A DNA stretch of 64,000 nucleotides from Torreya grandis (taxonomy: Eukaryota > Streptophyta > Pinopsida > Cupressales > Taxaceae), in the NCBI GenBank assembly GCA_037957365.1, contig JARHVA010000349.1, positions 4,080,501-4,144,500 on the forward strand, written 5' to 3'. Both the position numbers and the translations under genes were made by a program. Below the pieces are notes generated by a model that was not told where the DNA came from, made no database searches, and was given only the letters and a program-made list of their open reading frames with translations. This document shows positions 47,024 to 60,668 of this stretch, in pieces. Every line of letters starts with the position of its first letter. Within the stretch, counting starts at the first letter, position 1.

Positions 47024-48983
47024 TGTCATATCCTAATTTCTCTCTAAACTAATTAACTTTTTTAATCTATGGATTATTATTGTTGACTAGTTAAATAATT
47101 AATATTTGATTAATCTTGATGACATATGCTGATTATGGGATAGTTTTTGTTGCTTATTTTACATGACTAGATGTTATGAGTTAGTAGTACATTTATATTC
47201 TATACTTTGTAATTATATTTGATTATTATACAACATTATTTTATGGATATAATGATGTTTTGGGATAACTACCCTCATTGGCATGAGGCGGATGAAGGAT
47301 AGATTATTCTCTCTGATCATGATGGATGGAGAGTATCATTGGAAAGGGTGATTAGATGGAGATTTTGGGGGTTAAAAGAGATTGAATCCAAAAACACTTA
47401 CACACACCACTTAGTATATCATGTTTCTTAATTGTTTGACATGGATAGTGTAGCATGTTTTGTGTACTTTTCCTTTAGATGATTGCTAGTATTATTTCTA
47501 TTATAAATATTGATTGTAGTTTATGATCATGTTGATTGTTTGAGTTATTTCACTAATTTTTGATCTTATGTAGCTCATCTTGTTTGGATTAACAAATGAA
47601 TTTACTTATGTTACTAATATGAATGCCTTATTATCTTTGGTTGTACAGTAAAACATTATGATGATGTGATGGATTCAATAATCATTACTTGAACTATAGG
47701 ATTTAGATAATAATAATTGAAGATTATTATTATGATAATTACGTTATAATGTCGAAAGAAAATAACATTGTTTTTAAATCAATTATATTGGATTAATTTT
47801 TTGTTTTAAATATTTATAGTCATATATATAAATGGATATACTAATGTTAATTATTGAATGATTTTAGAAATCATTTTAATTATTATATATGTTAGTGATA
47901 TCATTTAACGTAAACTCTAAGTCTTGTTATGCATAGTTGCATTGCTAAAGTTATATGATTTCATTGTGTTAGCCATTGCATGAAGAAATACATTAGTCCA
48001 TGACTAGTTTAAGGTCTTGTATGGAATATAAGGATTATTTGACTTATGTGATTGAGGTGATCGATGATGGATTGATCATTGCCATGCAAATTTGATAAAG
48101 GAATATAATATGATTAATTAGGGATTTGTAGAGAAGCATCAAGAATTATTAGGTAACTAATCACTTGTTGAATTTAGTTAAGAAATATTTGAGAGGAGTT
48201 TATGGGGTTTACTGTGTTTTGCATGAAAGTGGACTATGAGCTATCTAGGCATGCAAAATTAGAATGAGTATTATCGACTGTTAATAATGGATAAGTGGAA
48301 GAAAATAGAGGATGGGAAATAAATAAAAGAGGATAGCGGGGCTATGAATAGGGGTACATGACATAGAGGATGGATCATGACATTTTTTGTGGAGAAGGCA
48401 AAAGGTGTAGAAGAGGTAAACAAGTGTGAAGAAGGAATTTTGCTTAGCTATCTTGGACATTCATACATTCACCATGTTGGTATTATAATTGAAATTATTA
48501 ATGATATATTGAATTGGTTTTCTATGAATGTTATGGTTATTGGTTTTTTTTGGTTGATTCATTAGAAAAATTGGGTTATATGTGGAGCCCTATGGAAGGA
48601 TCCATAGAACCCCACATTCAAATTGGGGTAACCTGGGAGATGGGGTAGAGATGGCCATGGTTATTGTTGGGTTTTTAAATGCTCTGTCCTACACATCTCT
48701 AACTATTTGGAAATATCTATTCATTATATTAAGATTATCCTAATGGGTATCTAAGTAATATGGATTGTAATAGTTAATTTGAACCAAATTATTATATATG
48801 TATTTAGGGTATATGAAATAATATAATGAAATAAGTTAAACTATATAATTATTCGAATGCGAAATCAAATCAGAATTTTAAATTTAAAATATGGGTTTTC
48901 AAGGGTTTTAGATATATATACATAAATATATAATTGAGTATATACTCAATTACAAATTGATTAAGTATATCGGTATACTCATC

Positions 48984-49008
48984 TACACACACACACACAC
49001 ACACACAC
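48984..49008. repeat. (CA)n microsatellite in the 3' LTR
   Basis: About 25 bases of CA, at the place where the 5' LTR has a tract of about 194 bases. Confidence 0.93.
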
Positions 49009-49057
49009 CTATATACACTTATATGTTGAATTGTCAGATTTTATTAAACAACTATAG

Positions 49058-49182
<125 letters not shown>

Positions 49183-49232
49183 TATATTTAACTTACATAT
49201 TTCATTAAATTATTGTGTACACACACATATGC

Positions 49233-49307
49233 TATCACATCATACAATTTAATAGTTTAATATTATATATATAACAATATTAAACTATTAAACTGTATGA
49301 TGTGATA
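49233..49307. repeat. Inverted duplication (hairpin) in the 3' LTR
   Basis: Arms 49233-49264 and 49276-49307 are inverted repeats with 31 of 32 positions paired, separated by an 11-base AT-rich loop. The 5' LTR has only one arm-like segment at about 31856-31890. Confidence 0.9.
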
Positions 49308-49309
49308 AT

Positions 49310-49384
49310 GTGTGTGTGTGTGTGTGTGTGTGTACATATACATACACACACACACACACACACACACATTTGTGTGTGTGTGTG
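49310..49384. repeat. Compound (TG)n-(CA)n-(TG)n microsatellite
   Basis: About 24 bases of TG, then TACATATACATA, about 27 bases of CA, and about 14 bases of TG, ending before GGGTCGACAGTCA. The compound form makes another potential hairpin. Confidence 0.92.
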
Positions 49385-51545
49385 GGGTCGACAGTCAGAT
49401 TTATAAATGATTTTGTGTTAAACTTTCTAAAAATGAAGTTATTGTTTGGAATAGTCATAAGTTATGTTATAATCCTTAAGATAGATTGTGAAATCTTGTA
49501 TTATTCATAATGGATTACAATACAGAATTGGGATCTTTTACATGTAGTCACTTGTGTAACCCAAATATGGTGGATGAGTAATATGGCTATAAGGTTTTGC
49601 ATTTTGCTTGAGGAAAGTATTTAAACTAGTCAATTGTTAAGAAATGTAAGGCAATGTTAGTTTTTATTGTGACTATGTAATTTGCATTCAACTATATATT
49701 GATGACTCTTTAGTCAAACTTTATACGAGATGCATAATCAATGAGGGAAAATGGGTAAATGGGTTTGATAGCATAATTGCCTTGGTTTTGTTCGGATAAA
49801 AGTGAACTATGATACAAATGATACTCAAGCTAGATAATTGACTATGTGTTGATGTTTATTTTTATAGAACTATACTTAAGTAGGGTAAAAATGACTATGT
49901 ACATTTATTTATTCATTTAAAATATATTTTAAATGGCAACCTGGAATGATTGATTGGATGTTAATAATTAAATAGTTTAAATAATTAATAGAATAATTAA
50001 GTTTGATTTGTAAAATTATGTGTATTTATATCATGGAATAATAATTTCTTAGTTCATTGGAAAAGGGTTATGGGGCCTTTGTTTATGAATTGAATGTATA
50101 CTTCACGTATATAATACACTCTAAGGTAAAAGATAGTGGATGTCACCTTAGTAATGTGTTGTATAAACAAAGTATGTTTAATGAAATTGTATGTATGCAT
50201 TTATACACACACACACACAATTGTGTATAATTTTTATTATTATAGCAATGAATAATCAATGCTTGTTTATATCTGGTTAATATAAAAGCATTATAATGTT
50301 TAAATATAGAGCATTAATTGTATTTATGAGATTAAATACATAACATAATTGTGGATTGGTTGTTTTTATATGTGGAATATAAACAATCTAATAGCCAAGG
50401 TTATAATATTATTTTGTGGCTAAATAATAATAAGTTTCTTAATGGATAAAGCAATTGGCAGTGTAGATGTTCATTACCCAGATGGTGTGTTATATTGAGG
50501 ATTATTTTTGTATTATACTTATTATTTATAATAAACTAGATGATTAGATTTATTTCACTTCATTTGACAGATTAAACGAATGTTTGTGATATTTCTATAT
50601 TTAGAATAATTTTGATTAGCTAAAGTGAAATATGATGAGTGGATCTATTGGAATTTGTATTATTATTATTTTATCGAATATCACATTCATGACCCTAATT
50701 AAGAAGTGGATGGATTCTACTAGCTTAATTAGTGTTATCAATGCAAGATAAGGTTTAATCTGATCAAGTGGTGTGTATTTATTTGATTGAACCTAGAGAT
50801 CATTTATTATTGAAAACTTTGGCCAAATTAATGTTTGATAAACATTGTCATTTCATATGTTAAAGTAATTTTCATATTTATGTGATATCATATTAGAATG
50901 GATTCATTTATGGAACACATTATGCATTAGATATCTTCAACACATAGGTTTTGGTTTGTTATTATTGATTCTTGCACTGTCATTATCTACCCATCCATGA
51001 AGGGAGGGTCATCCCCCTTTTTGGGAGATAGTGTGGGGGATATATGGTTTGTGGTTGGTGTGGAAAAATGCTCAAATGATGCTCTCCCTCCTAGCTGGAG
51101 TATTGTACTTGAGACTAAACTTGAGATTACATATTGATACTTGAGTCATGGAGACTCTTATCTCATGGAGACTTTTCTTAGAGGAGATTTATATCATGTT
51201 TTATTATTTGATATATTATATGTATTGCTGAAAACTATAATATTTATACATTGTACTTCTACAATAGATGCTGTAATATTGTATCAATTGTGGCTAAATT
51301 TGTATAATATCATTTATATTGAAATGCAATATTTATGGTTATTCAGTATTTTTCATGGTTTATATAATTGTTCATGTTGATCCTTAGCTAAGTGGATTAG
51401 ATAAAAATATTTTTGGTTAACTAAATTAATACAGTTAGTTAAAGATCACTAGATAGGTTTCTTGTGCTGAAATCTATATGTTGAATATGTGTATTTAATT
51501 TAAAAAAATTATAATATTCTAATAAAACCCAGTGGGGTTGTTACA

Positions 51546-54500
51546 TATTTAGAATATCCACATGCATGCCTCATTATTCATCTTTTTCATGCTCCTCAAT
51601 AAGTTCCCCCTACATGCTTTCTATTTTACCCAACTCTTCAAACTTCTTGTTTTTTACACAATTCACACGTGATTTGTCACTTGTCTCTTCCTTGAGAACT
51701 TCTTAACGTATTTTCCATGTGCATTATCTATTTTGACTATCCCTTCATGCAACCTATTTGTGTTATTTATCATTTTATACCTATTAAACTTTATATTTAT
51801 CCCTCCTATGAGTTTATCCTAGTTCTTTTAAACTATACTTCAGTATTTGCTTCCTCTTCTTCACCTATGTGCTACAAAACTTGAAATATTTAAGGTTCAC
51901 ATAAGATGCTCCTGTATTGAAATCCCTAGGTAACTAAAATTTAGTCCCATGATTAAATTAGTTCTAAGTGGTTGAACCAATATTTTTGTTCTTGGTTCTA
52001 ACCAAAATGTTTCCCTTTCACTTGTTACCTGCTTAACAACTTGTTTGGAAATCTTCAAGATCTTTTTTCTTTTTTTATCCTTTCATCCTCCTCCTTTCTT
52101 TGCTTTACTCTCCTCATTTATTCTTCTACTGATTACTCTTGAGGGTCTGTGCCCACCTTCTCCTCCTATTACTTCCAATATTCTCTTCTTCTTGTGTGTA
52201 ACCCATACTCTCTCCTAAGCTCTCTTCCTTCCCGCTCTTCTCCTTTCTTATTTTTTGCTTTTCACTTGATTTATCCTTTGTGGGTCTACACTAACTTGAC
52301 TTTATAGTTTCTTTCCTATGTGAGCCTTACACTATTTCTTAATGAACCTATTCCTTCACTTTAGTCTCTCCTTTTTGCCTTTTTCATAACATCTTCTCCA
52401 TGGGTCTATGCCTACCTACTTCACCCTCTTTATGCCAAGGGATTGTTTTAAACCTCCATTTTTTACATATTCATCCCTTAAGAAATCATCCTCTTTAAAA
52501 ATTTCATGTGTTATTCCCTTCTGATGCTATCTATGTGACATGTGTATGTGGCACATCCTATATTTTACTTAATTCTTTATTGTACCTCTTCACATGTTAC
52601 TTTATGCTTGGGCTAATGCTCTTTTATCTAGTCATTATCATATTTCAACCATCCTCTGGCTCCTCCCTAAAGTTCCTCTACATCATGAACTATTTGTTGC
52701 ACTTATCCATCCTTCACCTTTGGGAAAAACTTTTATTTCATCCACTCTTCCCTTCCTCATCTTCCCTTGATATTTACTTTGTATACTACCTTGATTTCAC
52801 ATTCTCATTTCTCCTTACATTATTTCTTCATCTTCATGTGACTTAGATTTCATTCTCTCCTACTTTTGTCTCAATTACATGCTGACCTTTTCTTCTTTCC
52901 TTGTTGGTGTAATTATGAACTTGACACCCTTCTATTCTCTCTCTCATTTCATGCCTTCCCATAGGAATTATCCACTCAATCCTATACTATTAGTTGCATT
53001 GTAATCCCACAAAATCCTATTGCTATATTTATTTCTTTACAATGATCACTCCCTCATATGCCTATTACTTAATGTTCAGAGATATCTACTAGATACCTCA
53101 ATATTTTAGTGATCTTCTAACTTAAATTACTTTTTTTAAAACTCTCATTTTTAGGCTTAGTTTCCTTTGTGTGTTTTCATCATCCTCATCTCTTGATAGT
53201 CACCTAAAATTTTGATGCTCCAATAGCTTTCTTTTGTACTCTACTTCACCATTCTCCTTGGTGAGTCCACTATCTTCACCCTACTAGATTCATCAAGATT
53301 CAAAGATTGGATAGTCTTATACTGAACCCTCTTTACTTATTCTCTTCTTGCGAGTCTTTTGAAATTTACACCACCATGATGATTTCCTGAAGGTTTGATG
53401 ATCTACCAATACTATTGCACTTGTTTCAACTCTTTATTTATTCAACTTTTCTTTTGGCTACCTCAATAGTTTGATGATTTTCCAGTATTTAGTTATATTC
53501 TAAAAGTTCAACATCCTTATACTATTAATCTACTATTTATCTCAAAATTTAATGCTTTGATATCATGTAATTTCCTCTAAGCCAACAATTCACTGCCCTA
53601 GTTTCACTCAACAACTCTGCCTCTTTTTCCCCTAGAGCATCCTCTAAATCATGCCTTTACTAATAGCCTTAATGTTTGGTGATCTATTAGTTCTTAACTA
53701 TACTCACTTTATTTCCACCTTTATTAATTTGGCACATATTCTAACTTATGCCTCTCTAACTAACTGACTCAATGTTAGGCAGTATATTAGCTTCTCATTT
53801 CTCACAAGACAACTCTTCCATCAACCTTTAGTACATTTTATGTTTATATTAGGTACCTTAATTAGTTGATGATATGATAGCCTTATATTACACTTGACTC
53901 CACTCAGTCTCTTCCTATAGCATGTCACTCTATCTTTACCCCATTGTTCTAGTTACCTCAGGGTTTGATGATCTTCTAGCCTTATTTGAATTCTAGAAAC
54001 TCTTTACCCCTTCATTTCCTTCACTAACTACCTCAATAATTTGGTGCTCTATCAAATTCTAATCATGCACCAACATTTCTACCTCCTCAACATTCTCTTT
54101 CATAGTACTTATATCTAATCAATATAATTTGTGAGTCATTTCTCCCCAAGTGATCTAACTAACTACCTTTATGGCTAAAAAACATTCTTGCATGTTATTT
54201 CATGCCCTTTTCTTGGCTTTTGTTGGTTCAATACTATGGGTCTCTTATCTATACACTTATAGTATTGGATACTTGTCTTAGTCAATCTCTCATTTAATTT
54301 CATCCATATAACTATAGATCCTATATGATTTCATGCCAAATCTCTTCTCATGCACCTTGCATTATTACACAGTTCAAGTTCAACTTTAGGATGACATCTT
54401 TATCTCCTCATTTTCAGATTTAACTTCTCATCTTAGGGTGTACATATTTCACTTTGTTATATGTCACATTCATAATCTCCTATTTGTACTCCCAAAAACA

Positions 54501-55860
54501 TTCCTTTGGCACATCTTCTATATCAGGCACAAGAACACTTGTGCTCATCCCCTCCACTCTTTTCTGGGTGCCTTTTTCATGTAGATCACACCTATTCACC
54601 CTTCATATTATGTGTCAATCATCATGTTACCCCCAATTCATTTTTAAAGGTAGGCTCATAGATATCTTAGTTTTCCTCATAATATCCTCCTCTAACTGGT
54701 GCTTTAGCGATTTCACTCTAACTCAAGGTAGATTTATGTGTGTACTTCTTGGTATAGTAACATGAAGAACATATGTCTTCTCTCATTTCCTAACCATTTC
54801 TTTTTCTCCTCAAAGTCTCTCTAACTCCTAGGTGCATTGCTTCACATACTTCATAAACTCTTATCTTTTATGTATTACTATATACTCTTTAGTGTGAAAC
54901 TATACTCTACATCCTTGATCTACTTCCTTCTCTTCTTTAGATCTTCTCCTTCCTCATGCATTATTATGCTCTATAGCACTCAATTCATCTACCATTCTAT
55001 TTATTCTCTACCCACTCACACTTGAATAAGAACCTTGACTCCCTATCGAGTAACGTTTTTCACTTATCACTCTCTACCCATCCATACATGATGGAGAGAT
55101 TCCTCACGCATATCCTACCCAATACTCAAATTAGAAGATGATCCTTCACTTGACTACCTCATATCAGTAGTTCTATCATGTGTCTTAGATTTTCACCTCT
55201 TCTCTTTGGCTACCTCTTATCATAGATTCTTCTTACCATTCTATCTTCATTTACACCTCTTATGTATTGTCTACTCTTTGATTGCCTCACATCCAAAAAT
55301 CTATCAATGTATTGTATTAAAATTGCATCAATATCTCTTATCAATGATTTTACGATGCCCTTATATTTTATTTTCTCTATGCCTAACTACATCACATTCA
55401 ATTATTAGTTGGCACTAATTCTATTAGCTACCTATTATTTCACTCTTAAGTCATAATACTATGTAGGTGCTCTAGGACCTTCAAACCACTATCTCAAACT
55501 TTGGTAGCCAACCTTCATAGCTCATACCTCAAGTGTCCTCCCACTCATTCATTCTCTACTTACCCATTTATGGTGGAAAATGTTATGCATCCCATTGACT
55601 ACCTCTTATTCACTGTATTCCATCCTAACTTTTTCACCTCTACTAGATACATCATGATTGACATATACTAGTCTTCATCTTCCCTCACCACACATAACTA
55701 ATTTCCTCATCTCAAAGTCTATGATTTTGTACATCTTATCAACACTATTTTTCCTAAGCTAGCTTCCTCATATAGATGTTTTTGCTAGCCATATTTCTTT
55801 TTATATCACTTTATTTCTCTATTGCTTGTGTGATCTAAGGAATTTGACCTAGGAGAGGAT
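51546..55860. repeat. R2 repeat copy 1, right part: long pyrimidine-rich block
   Basis: For about 4.3 kb the plus strand is dominated by C and T with few G, in sharp contrast to the rest of the window. The first 200 bp match 63048-63215 (shared GCACTCCTCAGTAA/GCTCCTCAATAAG and ACGTGATTTGT blocks), which joins it to R2. Open frames here are short and translate to Leu/Ser/Phe-rich text typical of pyrimidine-rich DNA; I see no gene. The right edge, near 55860, is where composition returns to normal. Confidence 0.65.
53085..54060. repeat. Degenerate tandem repeat, period about 95 bp
   Basis: Variants of CTCAATRNTTTGATGATCTTCTAGCC recur near 53093, 53463, 53555, 53668, 53764, 53862, 53957 and 54044. 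Most steps are 87-113 bp. Between them are pyrimidine-rich spacers. Further loosely similar CTACCTC(A/T)TAT units occur at about 55150-55610. Confidence 0.65.
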
Positions 55861-57074
55861 GGTTAGTGTGGTGTTAGTTCCAAAATGAAAACAAAATTAA
55901 AGAAACACACTAACTAGAATAACATCTTTAGGTATAGACACTAGGGAGAGCTTAGTTAACAAACTTGACTAAAACACACAAATAAAATGCAAAAGACACT
56001 CTCTTTTACCTTCTTTGGATGCTCCAAAATGTTTGTTATAGTGGCTTGCTTGGCTTGTGCTCATGAAGTCCCTAGCAATGGAAGCTTGACTACCTCCATC
56101 TCTCCTTGCCACCTTTGGCTTGTGTGTGGCTTGGCTTGGATTGAAATCAATTTGGAATGGTAACACTAATTGCAATGGTTTTGTGAGGAAATTTGTGCAT
56201 TATAAATTTTCACCAAAATAGCTTAGAAATGATTTGGTAAGGCCTCTTATTTATATATTTTTGAGATTGATCAGAATCAACCTAAACCATCCATCTCAGG
56301 ATTGAGATGTGTGGTTAAGGATTAATCCAATTATGCAATTAAAATTGATAAATAGGATCATCAATATTTTGGATAGAGGAGAAATTAAGAGGCATGGAGG
56401 GATTTGATGAGACATGGGAGGCATGAATCTTTATATTTGTGACATTTATGTCCTAGGGATGTCTTCCCAAGAAATAAGGTCACCTGATGATGTAGATATT
56501 CAAGATTCATTTATAAAAATAATTATTTAAAAAGTTTTTATGGAATTCTTGATTAGGCCTTGATTTGAGTTAATTATCTCTTAAGCAAGATTAAGCACTT
56601 TGTGCACAAATTACTCCAATTGATCATAATGCCTTGTTATTGGTCTAAAACTTGACTAGATTGGAATTGGAAGTCAATGCCAGATGCATTGGAATCATAT
56701 TCCCATTTAGGATGTTACCAACAAGAAATAACAAAGGCACATGTCTTATGCAAGAGATTTGATAGGAAATAATAATCTAGAGCACCCAGGTGCAAATTTG
56801 GCATTTTGAGTCAGAATGATCTAATCAAAGTTAGATGGCCCACAAATTGCATTGCCCCATTTAGGGATACCCTAGCCAAAATAAACACTTGAATATGTTA
56901 GTTTCACATCATTTAGCATGTTTTAGTGTTTTTAGGCCAAATTATGTGTTTTTGGTGGAAATTATCCAAATTCCTAGATGGAAGTCATTGGTGGCTAACT
57001 TTAGGTGTCTACAACTTGTAGGGTATCCCCTCTCATGTGTTCTCAATGATCTTAACCCACTCTAGTACTAAATG
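55861..57074. other. Unassigned DNA between the two R2 copies
   Basis: Ordinary AT-rich sequence. A 68-codon minus-strand open stretch at 55969-56175 has no recognised domain. No element ends seen, except that a purine-rich stretch (AGTGAAGGGA, about 57098-57107) lies inside the start of R2 copy 2. Confidence 0.45.
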
Positions 57075-57756
57075 ATGCAATCAATACAAGGGTTTCTAGT
57101 GAAGGGATGTCTCACCAAACAACCAAAAAGTAGTGTAATGGATTTTAAAAGCTTATTTTTATTAATTTATAGTAATGTACATGATATCAAGCTTCACAAC
57201 TTTTAAATGAGGGGATCATCAACTCCCTTCCTAGAGATGATGACTCTATTATCTCTCACACTCACTCATATTAAATTAGTAGGGTTTGGATATTAGGCCC
57301 TTACCTTCCACATTACACCTCTCAATTAATTTTTAGCCACCATGAAATAACCACACCACTATCTAACCACACTCCATCAACAATTAATCCCATTGGTCGG
57401 TTGATATCTCTCATTCCAATAGGTTTTATGCCTAAATTAAAATCCCTAAGATATGGTAGCATAATTAAGTTACTCCTCAATCCTTGTAGTTATGAAAACA
57501 TCTAATTGTGATATGTTTTATAGATATTTTGTATCTTTATTCATTCAATATAGCTTAATAGGTACCATCCTTAAGGTTGACTAATTGACCATTTATCTTT
57601 TTCTATCTTTTGGCTTTGTGTCCATATTTTTATGCTTTCCTTATTATCCTTCCTAATATAGGTGTCCCATTCTATTCACTCTTTGTCTTGCCTCTTAGGT
57701 CTTCTAGGATACCTTTTCTTGTTATTCATATTATACACACATACATCTTATTTATT
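57075..57756. repeat. R2 repeat copy 2, left part
   Basis: Homologous to 28893-29596. It begins GATGCAATCAATACAAGGG and runs to the LTR at 57757. The repeat continues at 63048. Confidence 0.7.
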
Positions 57757-58293
57757 TGAGTAATACTTTAGGTGATAATTTAGGTGACACTTCTACCCCA
57801 ATTGGTGGTAGATCTTTTGGGAGCCATAACTTTTGCACCATAGCTCTGTTTGACTCCCCATTTGAACTGTTGGAAAGATAAGAATGAGGGGGGGAACACC
57901 ATGAGATGGTAGAGATATTTTATTGATGGATTTTGACCCTTTAAAACCAAATGGAAGTGACTAAATTTTAATTTTATTAGTGAAATCTAAAAATAGTAAG
58001 TTTCTAAAAATAGTAATTCCTTGAATTTTATATTGTTGTAAATCATGAAAGTCAAACCACTTAATCTCCATCAAGATTGGTGACCTTCCACATCCTCCTC
58101 CTACCTTAAAAATGTGTATACATTAATATGTAACATGAAATGGAAAGGAGACATCTCTTCTCAAAGATAGGCATATGTTTGAGTCTGTAAATTTGATAAA
58201 TAAAACATCTCTTCTCAGAGATAACATTATTACAATTGTGTTGTTCTTATTTCTTGAATTATATTTCAACCAAAGCTTCTAAGTTTTGGAGCA
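57757..58293 (+). repeat. LTR a of the three-LTR element (537 bp)
   Basis: Begins TGAGTAATACTTTAGG and ends TTTTGGAGCA, followed by GTGGTATCAAAG. It holds a duplicated ACATCTCTTCTC-type motif (about 58150 and 58205) shared by all three LTRs. Confidence 0.85.
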
Positions 58294-58294
58294 G

Positions 58295-58305
58295 TGGTAT
58301 CAAAG
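58295..58305 (+). promoter_or_regulatory. Primer binding site, body 1
   Basis: TGGTATCAAAG follows LTR a. It matches the initiator-Met primer site TGGTATCAGAG with one transition. Confidence 0.8.
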
Positions 58306-58531
58306 TGATTTGTATTTAGAGTGTATGATCCCAAGGATGAGGTTAGGCTACAAGAAGATTGGGTGGAAAATAATAGAGCTTCCAAACTATCCACCTATTC
58401 ACTCCAAATGACTTGAAATGGTAGACAACACCAAGAAATCTGATCATTTTAAGGAAATGGTGAATGAATCCCTCCAATAGTAATAAATCTAGATGCTATA
58501 ATAATTCACCCAAATTCTCCAATAAATTTCA

Positions 58532-59280
58532 ATGGGAAATTTTAGGTCCTCATCTACACCCCCACATCCTTTTAGTGCCCCAACACCCTTCAAGGTTCAG
58601 GTGAATTTTGATATCCCTACATTTGAAGGTAAAATCAATGATGATGTATTAGAAAATTGGTTGGATCAATTGTATTCCTATTTTATATAAATAAATTCAT
58701 TGATAAAGAGAAAATCACTTTTTCTCTTTTGAAAGCATCATTACCTGTCAAAAATTGGTGGGAAGTGTACAAAAAGAGATTTAATACAGATGGTATTGGC
58801 CTTGAGGTGGAACCTACCTAGGATGATTTCATAGAAGTTGTAAAAGAAGAATACTACCCTATTAGAGCATATGATGATCTTTATAAAGAGTGGAAACAAC
58901 TTTATCAAGGTAAGGAATAGTCTGTTTAAGATTACACTGACATTCATTCTCTATCTATGAGATTGGGCATTTAAGAAAGTGATAAACATAAGGTTATCAA
59001 ATATCATTATGGACTAAAATGGTATATATGGGGGGAGATGGAACTCTTCAATCTAGAAACCCTCAGTGAGGCATATAAGTTCATGGTGAAGATTGAGCAG
59101 AAGCATGGAAGAATAAATACAAAGAGTCAGCCTACAAAATGGAAAAGTGATAAAGAAGGTAAAACACGAGGCCAAAATTGGAAGAAAAAGAAAGGGAAGA
59201 ATGAGAAATGGTGTGATTATAAAAAATATGGAATGTAATTCAAAGAAGAATGGTGAGCCATCAAGTTCTAGATTTTTGAG
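58532..59280 (+). pseudogene. gag: gag of body 1 (broken)
   Basis: The ATG at 58532 opens with MGNFRSSSTPPHPFSAPTPF and continues NFDIPTFEGKINDDV...ENWLDQL, the N-terminus of a Retrotrans_gag-type capsid. A TAA soon after (in YSYFI-stop) and later stops break it. Later pieces are readable, such as an open stretch at 59038-59238 with ETLSEAYKFMVKIEQKHG and a Lys-rich nucleocapsid-like tail ending KWCDYKKYGM, a decayed form of the zinc motif that body 2 keeps as WCDYHKS. Gag would form the particle. Confidence 0.75.
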
Positions 59281-59399
59281 TCACAATCCTCACCATTTAC
59301 TACTCTACCTCTTACACACCCTGTATTCAAAGAGGATGAAGAAGATTATAGATGCTGATCTTGATGCCATCATTGCTTCATCACAATCCCATGAGGAGA

Positions 59400-59720
59400 G
59401 GATAGATGACAAGGAAAGGTATTTTAACTCTAAGTTATGGGTGAAAGGTAAGCTTCTACATTTATTTATTGATAGTGGGAGCTGAAAGAATTTAATCTTT
59501 GTTAATGTTGTGAAAATCATAAATTTTTCACTGAAGCCTCACCTAAAACCATACAATATTGGATGTTTGAGTCCAAGAAGAAACCTTCGTGTCACCCACC
59601 AATGTCTTCTCTCAAATGCAATGAAACCTTTGCAAGATGAGGTCTTACGTGATGTGGTCAATCTAGATGTTTGTGATGTACTCTTTGGTTAGCCATTCAT
59701 GTATGATAAACATGGCATAT
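59400..59720 (+). pseudogene. Aspartic protease of body 1 (broken)
   Basis: It reads SKLWVKGKLLHLFIDSGS and then a stop (TGA), followed in frame by KNLIFVNVVKIINF and, from 59510, SPRRNLRVTHQCLLS and VVNLDVCDVLFG. The D-S-G triad and the later LDVCD(V)L(F)G block are typical for the plant gypsy retropepsin. The stop right after the active site inactivates it. Confidence 0.78.
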
Positions 59721-59919
59721 ATGAATTAAGAACTCAAATGATCACCCTCAATATTGGAACATGGTGATAGAGGGTACTAGAGGTACCACCTTCTACATCT
59801 ATCTCCTTGATTAGTGCCAAGAAAATCATTCTCATACTAGTCAAGCCACAAGAAACCAAAAGGGTTGATGTTGCAGCCTTGACTACACAAAAAACATAAT
59901 TACAGAAGCAAATAGATAC

Positions 59920-60000
59920 CAAGCTGAATAAGTTCACAACCTTCCATCCACAGACTGATGGTCAGATAAAAATAGTGAACAATCAAGCCCTGCATAGCTG
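59920..60000 (+). pseudogene. Integrase scrap of body 1
   Basis: KLNKFTTFHPQTDGQIKIVN is the block that ends the catalytic core of gypsy integrases. It lies only about 200 bp after the protease. RT, RNase H and the rest of integrase, normally over 2 kb, are absent between them. The frame ends soon after. Confidence 0.75.
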
Positions 60001-60134
60001 CACAAAACATAGCTCCACAAAACATAGTCCATTATAAGTATGCATCAAGAATTAAATTAAAATACAACTACCACACTTAATGATAAATATTGATACAATG
60101 GGGACCATTAATTATAAATGAGGGAGGAATGATC

Positions 60135-60668
60135 CAAAAAATATTTGAGGTGATAATTTAGGTGATGGTTCTACCCCAATTGGTGGTATAACTTCTAGGA
60201 GCCATAACTTTTGCATCATAGCTCTATCTGACTCTACATTTGAATCATTGGAAAGCTAAGAATGAGGAGAACATCATGAGATGGAATGAGATTTGCTTTG
60301 TGGGTTTTAACCCCTGAAAACCAAATAAAAGTTCCCCAAATTTCAATTTTAGTAGTGTAGTCTAAAAATGTTAAGCTTTTAAAAATAATAATTCTTTAAA
60401 TTCTATATTGTTATAAATCATGGAAGTCAAACCACTTAATATCCCTCGAGATTGGTGACCTTCCACATCCTCCTCATCCCTTAAAAATGTGTATGAATGA
60501 AGATGTAACCCAAAATGTAAAAGAGACATCTCTTCTTAGAGATAAACATATGTTTAGGTCTACAAATTTGATCAATAAAACATCTCTTCTTAGAGATAAC
60601 ATTATTACAATTATGTTTTTCTTGTTTCTTGTATTATCTTTCAGCCAAATCTTCTAAATTTTAGATTA
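60135..60668 (+). repeat. LTR b of the three-LTR element (534 bp)
   Basis: The central LTR, shared by both bodies. Its first two bases are CA where LTR a and LTR c have TG. It ends TTTTAGATTA before GTGGTATCAAAT. A purine tract (GAGGGAGGAAT) precedes it. Confidence 0.83.

Noticed and set aside
52508..52846. Open frame of 112 codons and others at 54454-54765 and 54837-55025 in the pyrimidine-rich block
   Set aside because: Leu/Phe/Ser/His-rich text is what pyrimidine-rich DNA encodes by default. No start context, motif or conserved pattern supports a gene.
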